A DNA stretch of 64,000 nt, taken from positions 1 through 64,000 of the forward strand of contig NZ_CP107905.1 of the NCBI RefSeq assembly GCF_036014015.1, in the 5' to 3' direction. Position 1 is the first letter of the stretch; every line of letters starts with the position of its first letter. Both the position numbers and the translations under genes were made by a program. Positions 15,561-23,309 of the stretch are shown piece by piece. Below the pieces are notes generated by a model. That model was not told where the DNA came from. It worked only from the letters and a program-made list of their open reading frames with translations, and did not search any database. Origin of the DNA: Streptomyces sp. NBC_00457. GTDB lineage: Bacteria; Actinomycetota; Actinomycetes; Streptomycetales; Streptomycetaceae.

Positions 15561-16172
15561 ATGCACGCGATACCCCAACGCTGTGCCCACCGGCCGCTGG
15601 CGGGCGGGCTGGTGGTGCCGTACGTGACCCTGATCAACGACGGCCACGCGGCCTTCGGTGTCCTCGACGCCGACAAGACCATCAACGCCTTCCGGCGCCG
15701 CCTGTGCCAGATCTGCGAACACCCGCTGGACGAACGGTGCTTCCTGCTCGTCCGCCCGGCCGACGTCCTCAAGGGACGCTCCCCGGAACCGGCACTGCAC
15801 CCCGAGTGCCTGCCGTACACCGCCGACCACTGCCCGATGCTGAACGGCACCGCCACGCACTACCGCCGCAGCCCGGTCCTGGCCAGCCACCCCGCCGGAC
15901 GGCCCTGCACCGATCCCTCCTGCCTCTGCCTGTCGCGCACGACGGGCGAGGGCCCCACCGCCCGCAGCGGAAGCCCTGCCGACCGGTACGAGGCCTGGAT
16001 GATCCACACCCGGAACTACCAGCTGGTCACGCTGCCCGAGCGGCCCGATGTGCCCTCCGGCATCAGCCTCGACGTGCCTGTCCTGCGCCAGCGCGTGCTG
16101 CGCACCGCGACTCTCACCCCCGACCAGCAACACCTGATGGACCTCTGGAACGCCCTGATGGACGGGTCCTGA
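15561..16172 (+). CDS. Cysteine-rich hypothetical protein
   Basis: A 203-residue protein with conserved-looking cysteine/histidine pairs: LCQICEHPL (about residue 50), LHPECLPY and DHCPML (about 85-98), and CTDPSCLCL (about 116-124), suggesting two zinc sites. The pattern is familiar from Streptomyces mobile elements, but no function is established. Start ATG follows GAAGGAACTGACCC. Fifth gene of the promoter 7 unit. Confidence 0.72.
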   Translation: MHAIPQRCAHRPLAGGLVVPYVTLINDGHAAFGVLDADKTINAFRRRLCQICEHPLDERCFLLVRPADVLKGRSPEPALHPECLPYTADHCPMLNGTATHYRRSPVLASHPAGRPCTDPSCLCLSRTTGEGPTARSGSPADRYEAWMIHTRNYQLVTLPERPDVPSGISLDVPVLRQRVLRTATLTPDQQHLMDLWNALMDGS

Positions 16173-16202
16173 CCGCCCCGTTCCACACGGAAGGAAACCG
16201 CC

Positions 16203-17009
16203 ATGCCGATCAAACCGGACCCGGCCACGCCCGCAGGCGGGGCCATCATCGACCTGGCCGACCTGATGGACGGCCTCCAGGAGCGCACCGGCGAATGGCC
16301 GGGGGCGGACACCGTCAGCATCCTCGAAGGGTGGCTGAGCCGCTTCAGCTTCGCCGTCGACGAGAACCTCGCCCCGCAGGTGACAGGCCGCGCGTGGGTG
16401 CTGCGCCAGTGGGACCGGCACAGCGACGATGTCACGCTCTGGTCTGACGAGGCTTCCGCCCTTGCCTCGCTGGCGCAGCACGTGCGCAATGCCTGGGACG
16501 ACGTGGCGGGCGAGGACGGCGTCCCGTTCCGTCCGCCCGCCGACGACCGTACGGCCGTGGACCTGTTCTACGAGTCGAGGGAGGACATCGAGGGCTACAC
16601 GCTGTACGACGCGGACATCTCCCGCTGCGTGATCGCGCCCCGAAATCCCAGCCTCTCGGACGCCGAGGAGTGCGCGGAGGCGAACAGCGCGGCGGTGTTC
16701 CACGCGATGCGGGGGCCTGACGACGAGGGCCTGCCCTGCATGGAGATCGCGGGCATCCTCGTGTTCGTCTACCTCGACGCCGACCGCGGGGCCGTACGGG
16801 TCTCCGTTCATCTGGACACCACCGACGAGCAGCTGGTCCGGGCCGACGGCACGGTGCCGCTGCTGGTGGAGATCGAGGACGCCACGGTGTTCGACAACCT
16901 CACCCCGCCGCCGGCCCCAGCGCCGCCGACCGGGTGGAAAGCCCGCTTCCGGCACCTCACCCGCCGTACCGCTCTCTCCGGCGGCGGTAAGTGCCGGCAG
17001 GGGGGTTGA
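16203..17009 (+). CDS. Hypothetical acidic protein
   Basis: A 268-residue acidic protein, mixed alpha/beta, with no membrane or metal motif. Start ATG follows GGAAGGAAACC. The end reads through a proline-rich linker into a basic tail and overlaps promoter 8, whose -35 box (17006-17011) begins at the stop codon. That overlap may place expression of the ssb unit under some control of read-through. Last gene of the promoter 7 unit; function unknown. Confidence 0.72.
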   Translation: MPIKPDPATPAGGAIIDLADLMDGLQERTGEWPGADTVSILEGWLSRFSFAVDENLAPQVTGRAWVLRQWDRHSDDVTLWSDEASALASLAQHVRNAWDDVAGEDGVPFRPPADDRTAVDLFYESREDIEGYTLYDADISRCVIAPRNPSLSDAEECAEANSAAVFHAMRGPDDEGLPCMEIAGILVFVYLDADRGAVRVSVHLDTTDEQLVRADGTVPLLVEIEDATVFDNLTPPPAPAPPTGWKARFRHLTRRTALSGGGKCRQGG

Positions 17010-17033
17010 CCATCCCCCGAGAAACACTATTAT
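17006..17033 (+). promoter_or_regulatory. Promoter module copy 8 (ssb)
   Basis: -35 TTGACC (17006-17011), 16-base spacer, -10 TATTAT (17028-17033). The upstream box is reduced to a G-run (GGCAGGGGGG), yet it still pairs with CCCCC in the spacer across the -35 box. Its -35 is closest to the housekeeping consensus. The leader is very short: the AGGAGG for ssb starts about eight bases after the -10 box. Confidence 0.83.
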
Positions 17034-17053
17034 TTTGAACAGGAGGTGTTCGC

Positions 17054-17521
17054 ATGGCCCCGTCCGTCACGCACGTGACCGGCACCATCGCCGGTGGCGT
17101 GGAAGTCCGGTTCACCCAAGACGGCATTGCTGTCTGCCGGTTCCGTCTCACCGAGACCCCCACGCAGTGGGATGCCGCCGCGCAGAAGTGGCGTGATCTG
17201 GACCCGATTCCCTACATCTGCACCGCCTGGCGGGACCTGGCCAGCAACGCCGCCGAGTCGCTCGCCGACGGGGTCAACGTCCTGGTCAAGGGGCGCATCA
17301 CCGGGGTCAAGGACGACTCTCTCTACCTGAGCATCGACGACCTCGGCATCAGCCTGCGCAAGCGCATCGCCTACACCGAGACCAGCCTGCCCAGTCCGAT
17401 CGCCGCCCGCAGGTACACGGCACCGCCGGCGCCTCAGCCCGCCGCCGCGTCCCGACCGGCCACCGGGCCGGGCGGCCCGCCCGCCTGGTGGGAGCAGAAG
17501 CCGTCCGCCAACTGGTCCTAG
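17054..17521 (+). CDS. ssb: Single-stranded DNA-binding protein
   Basis: A 155-residue SSB. Residues 1-110 match the OB fold (VTGTIAGGVEVRFTQDG, VCRFRLTETPTQWD, YICTAWRDLASNAAESL, NVLVKGRITG). It coats single-stranded DNA during replication, repair or transfer. The tail is proline-rich and ends AWWEQKPSANWS; the usual acidic DDDIPF-type tip that recruits partner proteins is absent. Start ATG has an ideal AGGAGG, itself in the loop of a small GAAC/GTTC hairpin. The gene is directly under promoter 8 and followed by the DprA-like gene. SSB genes are hallmarks of leading regions in conjugative plasmids. Confidence 0.92.
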   Translation: MAPSVTHVTGTIAGGVEVRFTQDGIAVCRFRLTETPTQWDAAAQKWRDLDPIPYICTAWRDLASNAAESLADGVNVLVKGRITGVKDDSLYLSIDDLGISLRKRIAYTETSLPSPIAARRYTAPPAPQPAAASRPATGPGGPPAWWEQKPSANWS

Positions 17522-17654
17522 CCCGGCCCGTCCACGGCAGCCGCCGACGGCACTCCCCTTCCCGTCGGCCGCTGGTCCCTTCTCCCTTCGCCCGCCCCGG
17601 CGCGGCACCGGTTCGCCTGCCAGTGCCGCGCCCTGCCCGAAAGGCCGGCCGCCC

Positions 17655-18773
17655 ATGCCCGCACGCGCCGTGTCCGAACGAGCCACACGCGCCGCGCTCG
17701 CTGCCCACTTCGCCCCCGGCCAACTCGCCGCCGACCTCGATAAGTACATACCGGCCGAGGCGTGGGACCGGCGCGTCCGCGACGACGGCAACGGGCTCCT
17801 TGCCTCCTACCGGCCGCGCGAGGAGCTCGCCCAAGCAGAGCTGACCTGCCCGTTCGTCATCCCTTCGGACGAGGAGTGGCCCACCGCCCTCGCCGACCTG
17901 GGGCCTGCCTGCCCGCTGGGCCTGTGGGTCCGCGGCCGCGAGCGACTGCCGCGGCCGACCGGCAATGCCGTCGTCGTGACCGGCAACCGGGTCCCCACCG
18001 AGCAGGCCGTCACCCGCGCGCACGACTTCGCCACCGCCCTCGCCGAGGCCGGTCACACGGTCACCGCCACGCTCGCCTACGGCGTCGACTCCACCGCCCA
18101 CCAGGCCGCCGCCGAGGCGGGCCGGGCATCCCTCACCGTCCTGCCGCGCGGCCTGGACGGCACCCACCCCCACGCGCACGCCCCGCTGCTGCGCTCCGTC
18201 CTCGACGGCGGCGGCGCGGCGGTCAGCCTCTACCGGCCCGGCACAGCAGCCAGCGGCGCGACGCTGAAGGCCAGCGCCGTCGTGCTGGCGGCGCTCGCCC
18301 GGGCAGTGATCCTCGTCGAGGCCCTGGACCACGTCGAGGCGATGTACGCGGCCGAGACGGCCGTCGACCTCCACCGGCCCCTGCTCGCCGCGCCCGCCAC
18401 CGGCGATGTCCGCTCCAGCGGCAACGCCCGCCTCATCGACGGGCAGCTCGCCGTGAACAGCCCGGACCCCCGTCTCCCGCTCGCTCTGCCCCACGCGCGT
18501 GTGGCCCGCGCCGGCGACGTCGCGGACGGCGACCTGCTCCTGGCCGCGGTCGGGGAGCAGGGAGCCGACTACTTCAACACCCCCTACATCGCCCACCCCG
18601 AGCCTTTCGACCCGTCGTGCGGCTGCGGCGTGTGCTGCCTCGTCACGGAACCCGGCGAGGTGGTGGTGCTGTCCCAGGGCGATCCCTGGGAGTCCTGCGA
18701 TCCGTGGCCCGCCGACGACCTCCTGCTCATCGTCTCCGCCCAGCGGCTGACCGGCCGGCCCCTCGAGGAGTGA
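17655..18773 (+). CDS. dprA: DprA/Smf-like DNA-processing protein
   Basis: A 372-residue protein whose residues about 95-260 match the DprA Rossmann-like fold: VVVTGNRVPTEQAVTRAHDF, YGVDSTAHQAAAEAG, LTVLPRGLDGTHPHAHAPLL, GAAVSLYRPGT and ARAVILVEA. Chromosomal DprA binds single-stranded DNA and loads RecA. Some canonical residues differ (GNR for GSR, VDSTAH for IDAAAH), and a CGCGVCCLV cysteine cluster near residue 320 is not typical. It follows ssb by 130 bases and is followed by a PP-loop ATPase gene, so a role in handling incoming single strand is plausible. Start ATG 17655. Confidence 0.8.
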   Translation: MPARAVSERATRAALAAHFAPGQLAADLDKYIPAEAWDRRVRDDGNGLLASYRPREELAQAELTCPFVIPSDEEWPTALADLGPACPLGLWVRGRERLPRPTGNAVVVTGNRVPTEQAVTRAHDFATALAEAGHTVTATLAYGVDSTAHQAAAEAGRASLTVLPRGLDGTHPHAHAPLLRSVLDGGGAAVSLYRPGTAASGATLKASAVVLAALARAVILVEALDHVEAMYAAETAVDLHRPLLAAPATGDVRSSGNARLIDGQLAVNSPDPRLPLALPHARVARAGDVADGDLLLAAVGEQGADYFNTPYIAHPEPFDPSCGCGVCCLVTEPGEVVVLSQGDPWESCDPWPADDLLLIVSAQRLTGRPLEE

Positions 18774-18781
18774 GAGCCGCC

Positions 18782-19015
18782 ATGCCCCGTCCGACCTACA
18801 CGCCGCCGCTGCCCGGCCTCAGCTCCGACGACAACCTGGACACCGTCATCAACTGGGGTGCCGGCGCCGACAGCACGGCCTACATCACCAAGATGCTCAC
18901 CGCCCCGGAGGCCCACGGGATCGACCTCGACCGTACCGCCGTCCTCTACATGGCAGCCGGCAGCGAGTGGCCCGAAACCCGGCTCCTGGCCGATATCGGT
19001 AATCCCGGCTATTGA
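18782..19015 (+). pseudogene. PP-loop ATPase (PAPS-reductase-like), 5' part
   Basis: 77 codons of an ATP-pyrophosphatase of the PAPS reductase/DndC superfamily: VINWGAGADSTAYITKML carries the PP-loop, and AAGSEWPETRLL is typical after the second strand. It follows dprA by eight bases. The family signal ends about codon 72 and a stop follows at once. The C-terminal part of what looks like the same protein is found at 22069-22788, about 3 kb away, so the gene appears interrupted by an island with loss of its middle. Confidence 0.72.
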
Positions 19016-19063
19016 ATCTTGCGGAATGGAGGGTGGGGGGCCTTCTGCGAGATGCGACAGGTG

Positions 19064-19894
19064 CTAGTCGCCCGTTGCGCCCGGAATGCCTTCTCCCTCT
19101 TCCTGCTCGCCCCAGTATTTGCGGCTTTCTCCCAGGTTGCCGGAGGCGTAGTCCAAGAGCTCGAACGGTGGCATCCAGGCAGAAGCGAAGGCAGCGTTCA
19201 TGTAGATCGTGAGGGGGAAAATGATGTCGCCCTGTGGCATCGGATCGACCAGGTGAAGGTTCGTTCCTTGTCGGGATGGCCGGAGAGCCTGCCCGTCAGG
19301 GCTGACCCAACCGAGGTAACCCTTGTTGAGAAGCCAGATGGCGTCGGGCCGCTCTGCAGGATCGTGATCGTCGCACCACTCAGCGAAGTGGGTGCCGAGA
19401 GTCTCTGGTGCGATGCTGTCGAAGGCGAAGATCATGCCGACCGTCGGGAAGGGCTTGAAGTCGGCTGGCATCAGTCGGTTCTGGGCGCCTGGGCTCTTCT
19501 GGTATGCGGATTTTTTGAGGGCCTTAGCCTTCTTGATCTTTTCGCAGTCCTGGACCAGTTGCTTGCCGTCAAGGAAGGACTTGACTTCGATGAGTCCGTA
19601 TACGCACTCGTTCGGCACGATCCGGTAGTTGTTCATGTCGAGCAAAGGCGGCGTGCTTCGGTCGCAAATGAGGATGTCGCACTGACCTGACCTTTTGCCG
19701 TCGACTGAGATGATCTCGGCGTTGTGGAAGGCGCGAAGGTGGCCCGGCAGGTAGCTCTCCGTGAAGTCATGGAAGACGCCTTCGCGGGCAGTCCCCTTTC
19801 CCGTGTTATGACTGAATCCTCCAGATAGCTGGAAGTCTTCCTTCATGCGTTGGGCGATCGAGTGCAGAGTCTCTTCTAGAAAGTTCCCACTCAT
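19064..19894 (-). CDS. DUF6602-like predicted nuclease
   Basis: A 276-residue protein resembling DUF6602. Seen: GKGTAREGVFHDFTESYLP (residues 32-50), GQCDILICD (70-78) and YGLIEVK (99-105), giving the D-x(n)-E-x-K order of the PD-(D/E)xK nuclease fold (D73, E103, K105). The rest is alpha/beta. Families of this type occur in defence islands, but the target is unknown. It is the only leftward gene in the first 27 kb and lies in the island splitting the PP-loop ATPase gene. Start ATG at 19894. Its base composition is lower in GC than the flanking genes. Confidence 0.72.
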   Translation of the reverse strand: MSGNFLEETLHSIAQRMKEDFQLSGGFSHNTGKGTAREGVFHDFTESYLPGHLRAFHNAEIISVDGKRSGQCDILICDRSTPPLLDMNNYRIVPNECVYGLIEVKSFLDGKQLVQDCEKIKKAKALKKSAYQKSPGAQNRLMPADFKPFPTVGMIFAFDSIAPETLGTHFAEWCDDHDPAERPDAIWLLNKGYLGWVSPDGQALRPSRQGTNLHLVDPMPQGDIIFPLTIYMNAAFASAWMPPFELLDYASGNLGESRKYWGEQEEGEGIPGATGD

Positions 19895-19954
19895 CCCTTG
19901 ATGGTATGTTTCGCACCTTCAAGTTGCATGCCCCCAGACCTACAGACATCTTGC

Positions 19955-20395
19955 TTAGCCGTCCACGACCCGGGCAAGGTCCTCCTGGACCTGGACCTGG
20001 CGGTCGCGCTCGGCGGGGACTGCCTCGCCGACGTCGCGCTGCTGCGGCCCGAGCCGGCCGTGTTCGGACCGGTGGCCTCCGACCCGGCGGTCTCCCGCCT
20101 GATCGACACCCTCGCCACCGTCGGCGGGAAGGCACTGACCGTGATGCGAGCCGCTCGGGCCGAAGTCCGCGGCCACATCTGGTAGTTGGCTGCAGGTCGG
20201 GGTCGGGCTCCGGACGCCGACGGGCGGGTAACCGTGGACCTAGGCGGAGTGCTGGTCGTCGCGCACTCGGACAAGCAGGACGCCACCCTCGACCTGGAAG
20301 GAGACCTACGGCACCACCCGCCGATGGGTTCGTCGACCACGGACCGGGCAGAACCGGCGAGGCCGTCGCGGCCCTGATGAGACAGGCGTAAACGT
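19955..20395 (+). pseudogene. IS1380-family transposase remnant
   Basis: Fragments typical of IS1380-type transposases can be read in sequence: HDPGKVLLDLDLAVALGGDC and FGPVASDPAVSRLIDTLA in one frame, an in-frame TAG at 20183, VTVDLGGVLVVAHSDKQDA beyond it, and then a shift of frame to MGFVDHGPGRTGEAVAALM-like sequence. The C-terminal catalytic part is missing. It marks past transposition next to the DUF6602 gene. About 180 bases of non-coding DNA follow before the next gene. Confidence 0.75.
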
Positions 20396-20572
20396 ACCTC
20401 GCGCCGCCCTGCGGATAGCGCACCATGGCGGCTACACAGGGATCCAGGACTGTCGGATGCCGCGACAACACAGGGTCAGCTTCCGTAGACTGACTAAGAA
20501 GGCACTCTCACTCTTTCGAGGAAGCCGTTCTCGTTCTTCAACCATCGCTCCGCAGCATCTTGGGGGCACAGG

Positions 20573-21952
20573 ATGGAACTCCGTGAGATAAGCAATCCTC
20601 CCGAGTACCCCGATACCTATTGGGCCGCCGGCGACGAAGCATACCAACTTCTGGAACCACCAGGCGAGAAGCGAACATCCCGCTTGCGCGCGAATATCAA
20701 CCATAATCTTCTTCTGCATCGCCGCCTGTTTCTCGCAGACACAAGTATGTTGGTGAGCCCTTCAATGTTCACCCTTCTTCGCGATGAGCGCTACGGCTCT
20801 GGCTATCAACAACTGTTCCGCGATGGGCTGATAGTGACCGCCCTGCGGGCGGAGGCCAATAACTATGCGGAAGTCGCCGAGATAGTAATAGAGAGGCGCC
20901 ACTTCGTCGCCGAGATGGAGAAGGAAAGGATACGAGAATCGGCAGCCCTCCTAGACAGTCTCAATCCGCAAATCATCCGTACTGACACTCGCGACAAGAT
21001 GCGAGCGATAGGGGACGAATATCTCCTGAAACCGGAGTACTGGGTATCCCTTGGCGTACCCGAGCAAGTAGCAACTGAAATGATCGATATCGTCAGCCGG
21101 AAAATTGAAGAGCGCCACATTGGGTCTATACGGCAAACCGAATTTTGGGAGTACGTTCGCGACAGCCTCGTCAGGCCTGATCAAGTGGCACTGGCGCAAC
21201 AAATTCGCGTATACATGACTATCGCATCCCTGGGCACTATGGCTAAAGGAATGGGACTGCCTCCAACCTTTCCTGCGGCTTACGGACGAAGCGTTGACCG
21301 GCTCTACGGCACACACACTCCATGGCGGCATCGACCTTCCGACGGGAAGATGGAACTACTGGAGCCGTTCGAGGAGAAATCTCCGAGACGCCTTGACGAG
21401 GAACGTAACATTCATGAGATAGCAGCACTTCTAGGCGCAGATGAAATCTCCAAAATACGCCGCAGGTCGGAGCATCAGAAATTCCTCAGAGACCTCCAAA
21501 AGCACAGCCAAGAAGAGAGCGATTCTGCCGCATTTCGCATCGACCGAGCCATGCAAGAATTCAGGGACTCTCTGGAGGTGAGTACGGGCGAGTTTCTAAC
21601 GGAATGGGATCATCAAAGAGTAAGCTGGCTGTGGGAGACGCCGAAAGGTCAGCTCACTCGGGTTCCCATCCCTGGAGCGGTCGGAACTATCGCCGCCAGG
21701 GTAAATGAACTAAGTCAGGCAATTCCGGATAGCGCACATCTGCTTGGTTATGGGACTGGCGCGTCCGTGGGTGCAGCTCTGACCCTTTTTACTTTGAAAA
21801 GGGCGAAAAAAATCAAGAACCGCAAAGAGGACTTCCGGGAGGCGACGGGCGAATTCTTGCGTGATCCCTCGATAATCCCCGAGCTCCGAAGTGACGGCTT
21901 CATCGAAATGAGCCTATTTGGCTCCATTCCTTATCAGTTCCGCGCCCATTAG
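20573..21952 (+). CDS. Orphan protein of unknown function, AT-rich
   Basis: A 459-residue protein I cannot assign. The first 80 residues include NINHNLLLHRRLFLADTSML and GYQQLFRDGLIVTALRAEA; the middle is highly charged and helical (EKERIRESAALLDSL, EERHIGSIRQTEF); near residue 400 a glycine/alanine stretch (GYGTGASVGAALTLFTL) followed by KRAKKIKNRK could be a short membrane-active helix. Codon use differs sharply from its neighbours, with ATA, AGA and AAT used freely, indicating recent acquisition. It shares the island with the nuclease-like gene, so a defence or toxin role is conceivable, but nothing shows it. Confidence 0.7.
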   Translation: MELREISNPPEYPDTYWAAGDEAYQLLEPPGEKRTSRLRANINHNLLLHRRLFLADTSMLVSPSMFTLLRDERYGSGYQQLFRDGLIVTALRAEANNYAEVAEIVIERRHFVAEMEKERIRESAALLDSLNPQIIRTDTRDKMRAIGDEYLLKPEYWVSLGVPEQVATEMIDIVSRKIEERHIGSIRQTEFWEYVRDSLVRPDQVALAQQIRVYMTIASLGTMAKGMGLPPTFPAAYGRSVDRLYGTHTPWRHRPSDGKMELLEPFEEKSPRRLDEERNIHEIAALLGADEISKIRRRSEHQKFLRDLQKHSQEESDSAAFRIDRAMQEFRDSLEVSTGEFLTEWDHQRVSWLWETPKGQLTRVPIPGAVGTIAARVNELSQAIPDSAHLLGYGTGASVGAALTLFTLKRAKKIKNRKEDFREATGEFLRDPSIIPELRSDGFIEMSLFGSIPYQFRAH

Positions 21953-22068
21953 GGCGCCAACTCATCTCGGTTATGGAGGGGAGCGACCAATGGGCCGCGA
22001 TCCTCCTCCTAAATCGGGGCGGCAGTGCTGCGACGGGAAATCTCGGCAGCGTAGTCAGCTCGGGTTGA

Positions 22069-22788
22069 ACCAGCCTCTTTGGTCCACTTCTCAGCGTCAT
22101 CGCGGAGCGGGGCGACTGGCCCTGGCTCGGCCGTGCCCGCACGTGCACGGGCCCGTGGAAGACGAGGATGGTGTACCAGGCGCTCACCCCGCAGGTCCGC
22201 GCGCTCAGGAAAGAGACGGACGGCCCGCTGATGTTCGCCAACGTGCTCGGGATGCGGGCCGAGGAGAGCCCGGACCGGCGCAATCGGGAGGTGTGGCGCC
22301 GTACGACCGACAACTCGGCCCGGGTCGTCGACGAGTGGCTGCCCGCCCACCAGGTGAGCACCGAGGAGGTCTGGGAATGCACGATCAGTGCGGGGCTGCC
22401 CTACCACTGGTGCTACGACTCGTACCCCGGCGCCAAGGACCGGCGTGGTTCCAGTCGCTGTTCGTGCTCGGCCTGCACCCTGGCCAACCACCGCGATCTG
22501 CTGCTGACCGTCGGGCGCCGCCCGCGGCTCGCCGAGCTGTGCGCGCTGGTCGAACGCGTCCGCCAGGTGCCGTTCAATCCGAACATCACCATGGCCGAGC
22601 TCATCGCGCTGTCCCGTCGGCGCGACGCCCCGGACCCTGGCGTCGAGGTTGAGGAGACCGAGGACTTCGAGCGGATGGAGCGCGACGTCCACGCTGCCCT
22701 GCGCAAGCCGCCCACATGGGACTCCAAGGCCCGTACCGGGCCGGGCGAGCTCCTGCACAGCGCCGCCGGGTGCGATGGCTGCAGCTGA
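22069..22788 (+). pseudogene. PP-loop ATPase (PAPS-reductase-like), 3' part
   Basis: The frame opens after TGA at 22066 and encodes the C-terminal part of a PAPS-reductase-like ATPase: RTCTGPWKTRMVYQAL, NVLGMRAEESPDRR, VDEWLPAHQVSTEEVWE and a closing SRCSCSACTLANHRDLL. These blocks belong after the PP-loop segment found at 18782-19010. An internal ATG at 22168 could allow a 206-residue product, but without the PP-loop it would lack ATP binding. Together the two pieces describe one gene split by a roughly 3-kb insertion or replacement. Confidence 0.7.
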
Positions 22789-22831
22789 ACCACCAGGCCG
22801 GCGCTCACCCCCATCCGGGGAGGGATACTCA

Positions 22832-23176
22832 ATGACGATGACGACGACCCAGCGCATCCTCGACCTCGCTGCTGCGGCACCGGCCAGCCACGGCGAGGAC
22901 CTGGTGCTGCTCCTGGGCGAGGCGAACGAGCTGTACCAACAGGGCCTGCAGGATCTGCACCGGGAAGTGGCAGCACGTCTCGACGGGCTGGCCACCGCGG
23001 ACCTGATGTCCGCCGCGGACACCGCCGGCATGCCATGTGATGCCTCGCAGGGCCGCGACGAGGTGATCCTGCTGCTGGCCCTGGTCGAGTGGGAGATGAC
23101 GCCGGCCGCCATGGCGTACACGGAGATGGCCGAGGCCGCCGCACGCCGGGGTGTCTGCCTGATCCCCGAGGAGTAG
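22832..23176 (+). CDS. Small acidic helical protein
   Basis: A 114-residue, almost wholly helical acidic protein (LDLAAAAPASHGEDLVLLLGEANELYQQGL, then a second leucine- and alanine-rich half). ATG 22832 is preceded by GGGGAGGG. It follows the split PP-loop gene by 43 bases and may once have been co-transcribed with it. No known domain; a protein-protein interaction role is possible. Confidence 0.68.
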   Translation: MTMTTTQRILDLAAAAPASHGEDLVLLLGEANELYQQGLQDLHREVAARLDGLATADLMSAADTAGMPCDASQGRDEVILLLALVEWEMTPAAMAYTEMAEAAARRGVCLIPEE

Positions 23177-23309
23177 CCGTGGTCCGTGAGGCGGGCCGTC
23201 AGGGAGAACCCTTGGTCCGCGTACTGGACCCCCAACCCGAACTCCTGCCATTATTTGTTTTGCGCGCCGGGCAGGCCGGCTCGCTGCTGACAGGACGGAC
23301 GGTTCTGCC

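Noticed and set aside
23220..23270. CATTATTTG as a ninth promoter module
   Set aside because: It lacks ACTATTAT, the G-rich box and a -35 at 16 bases.
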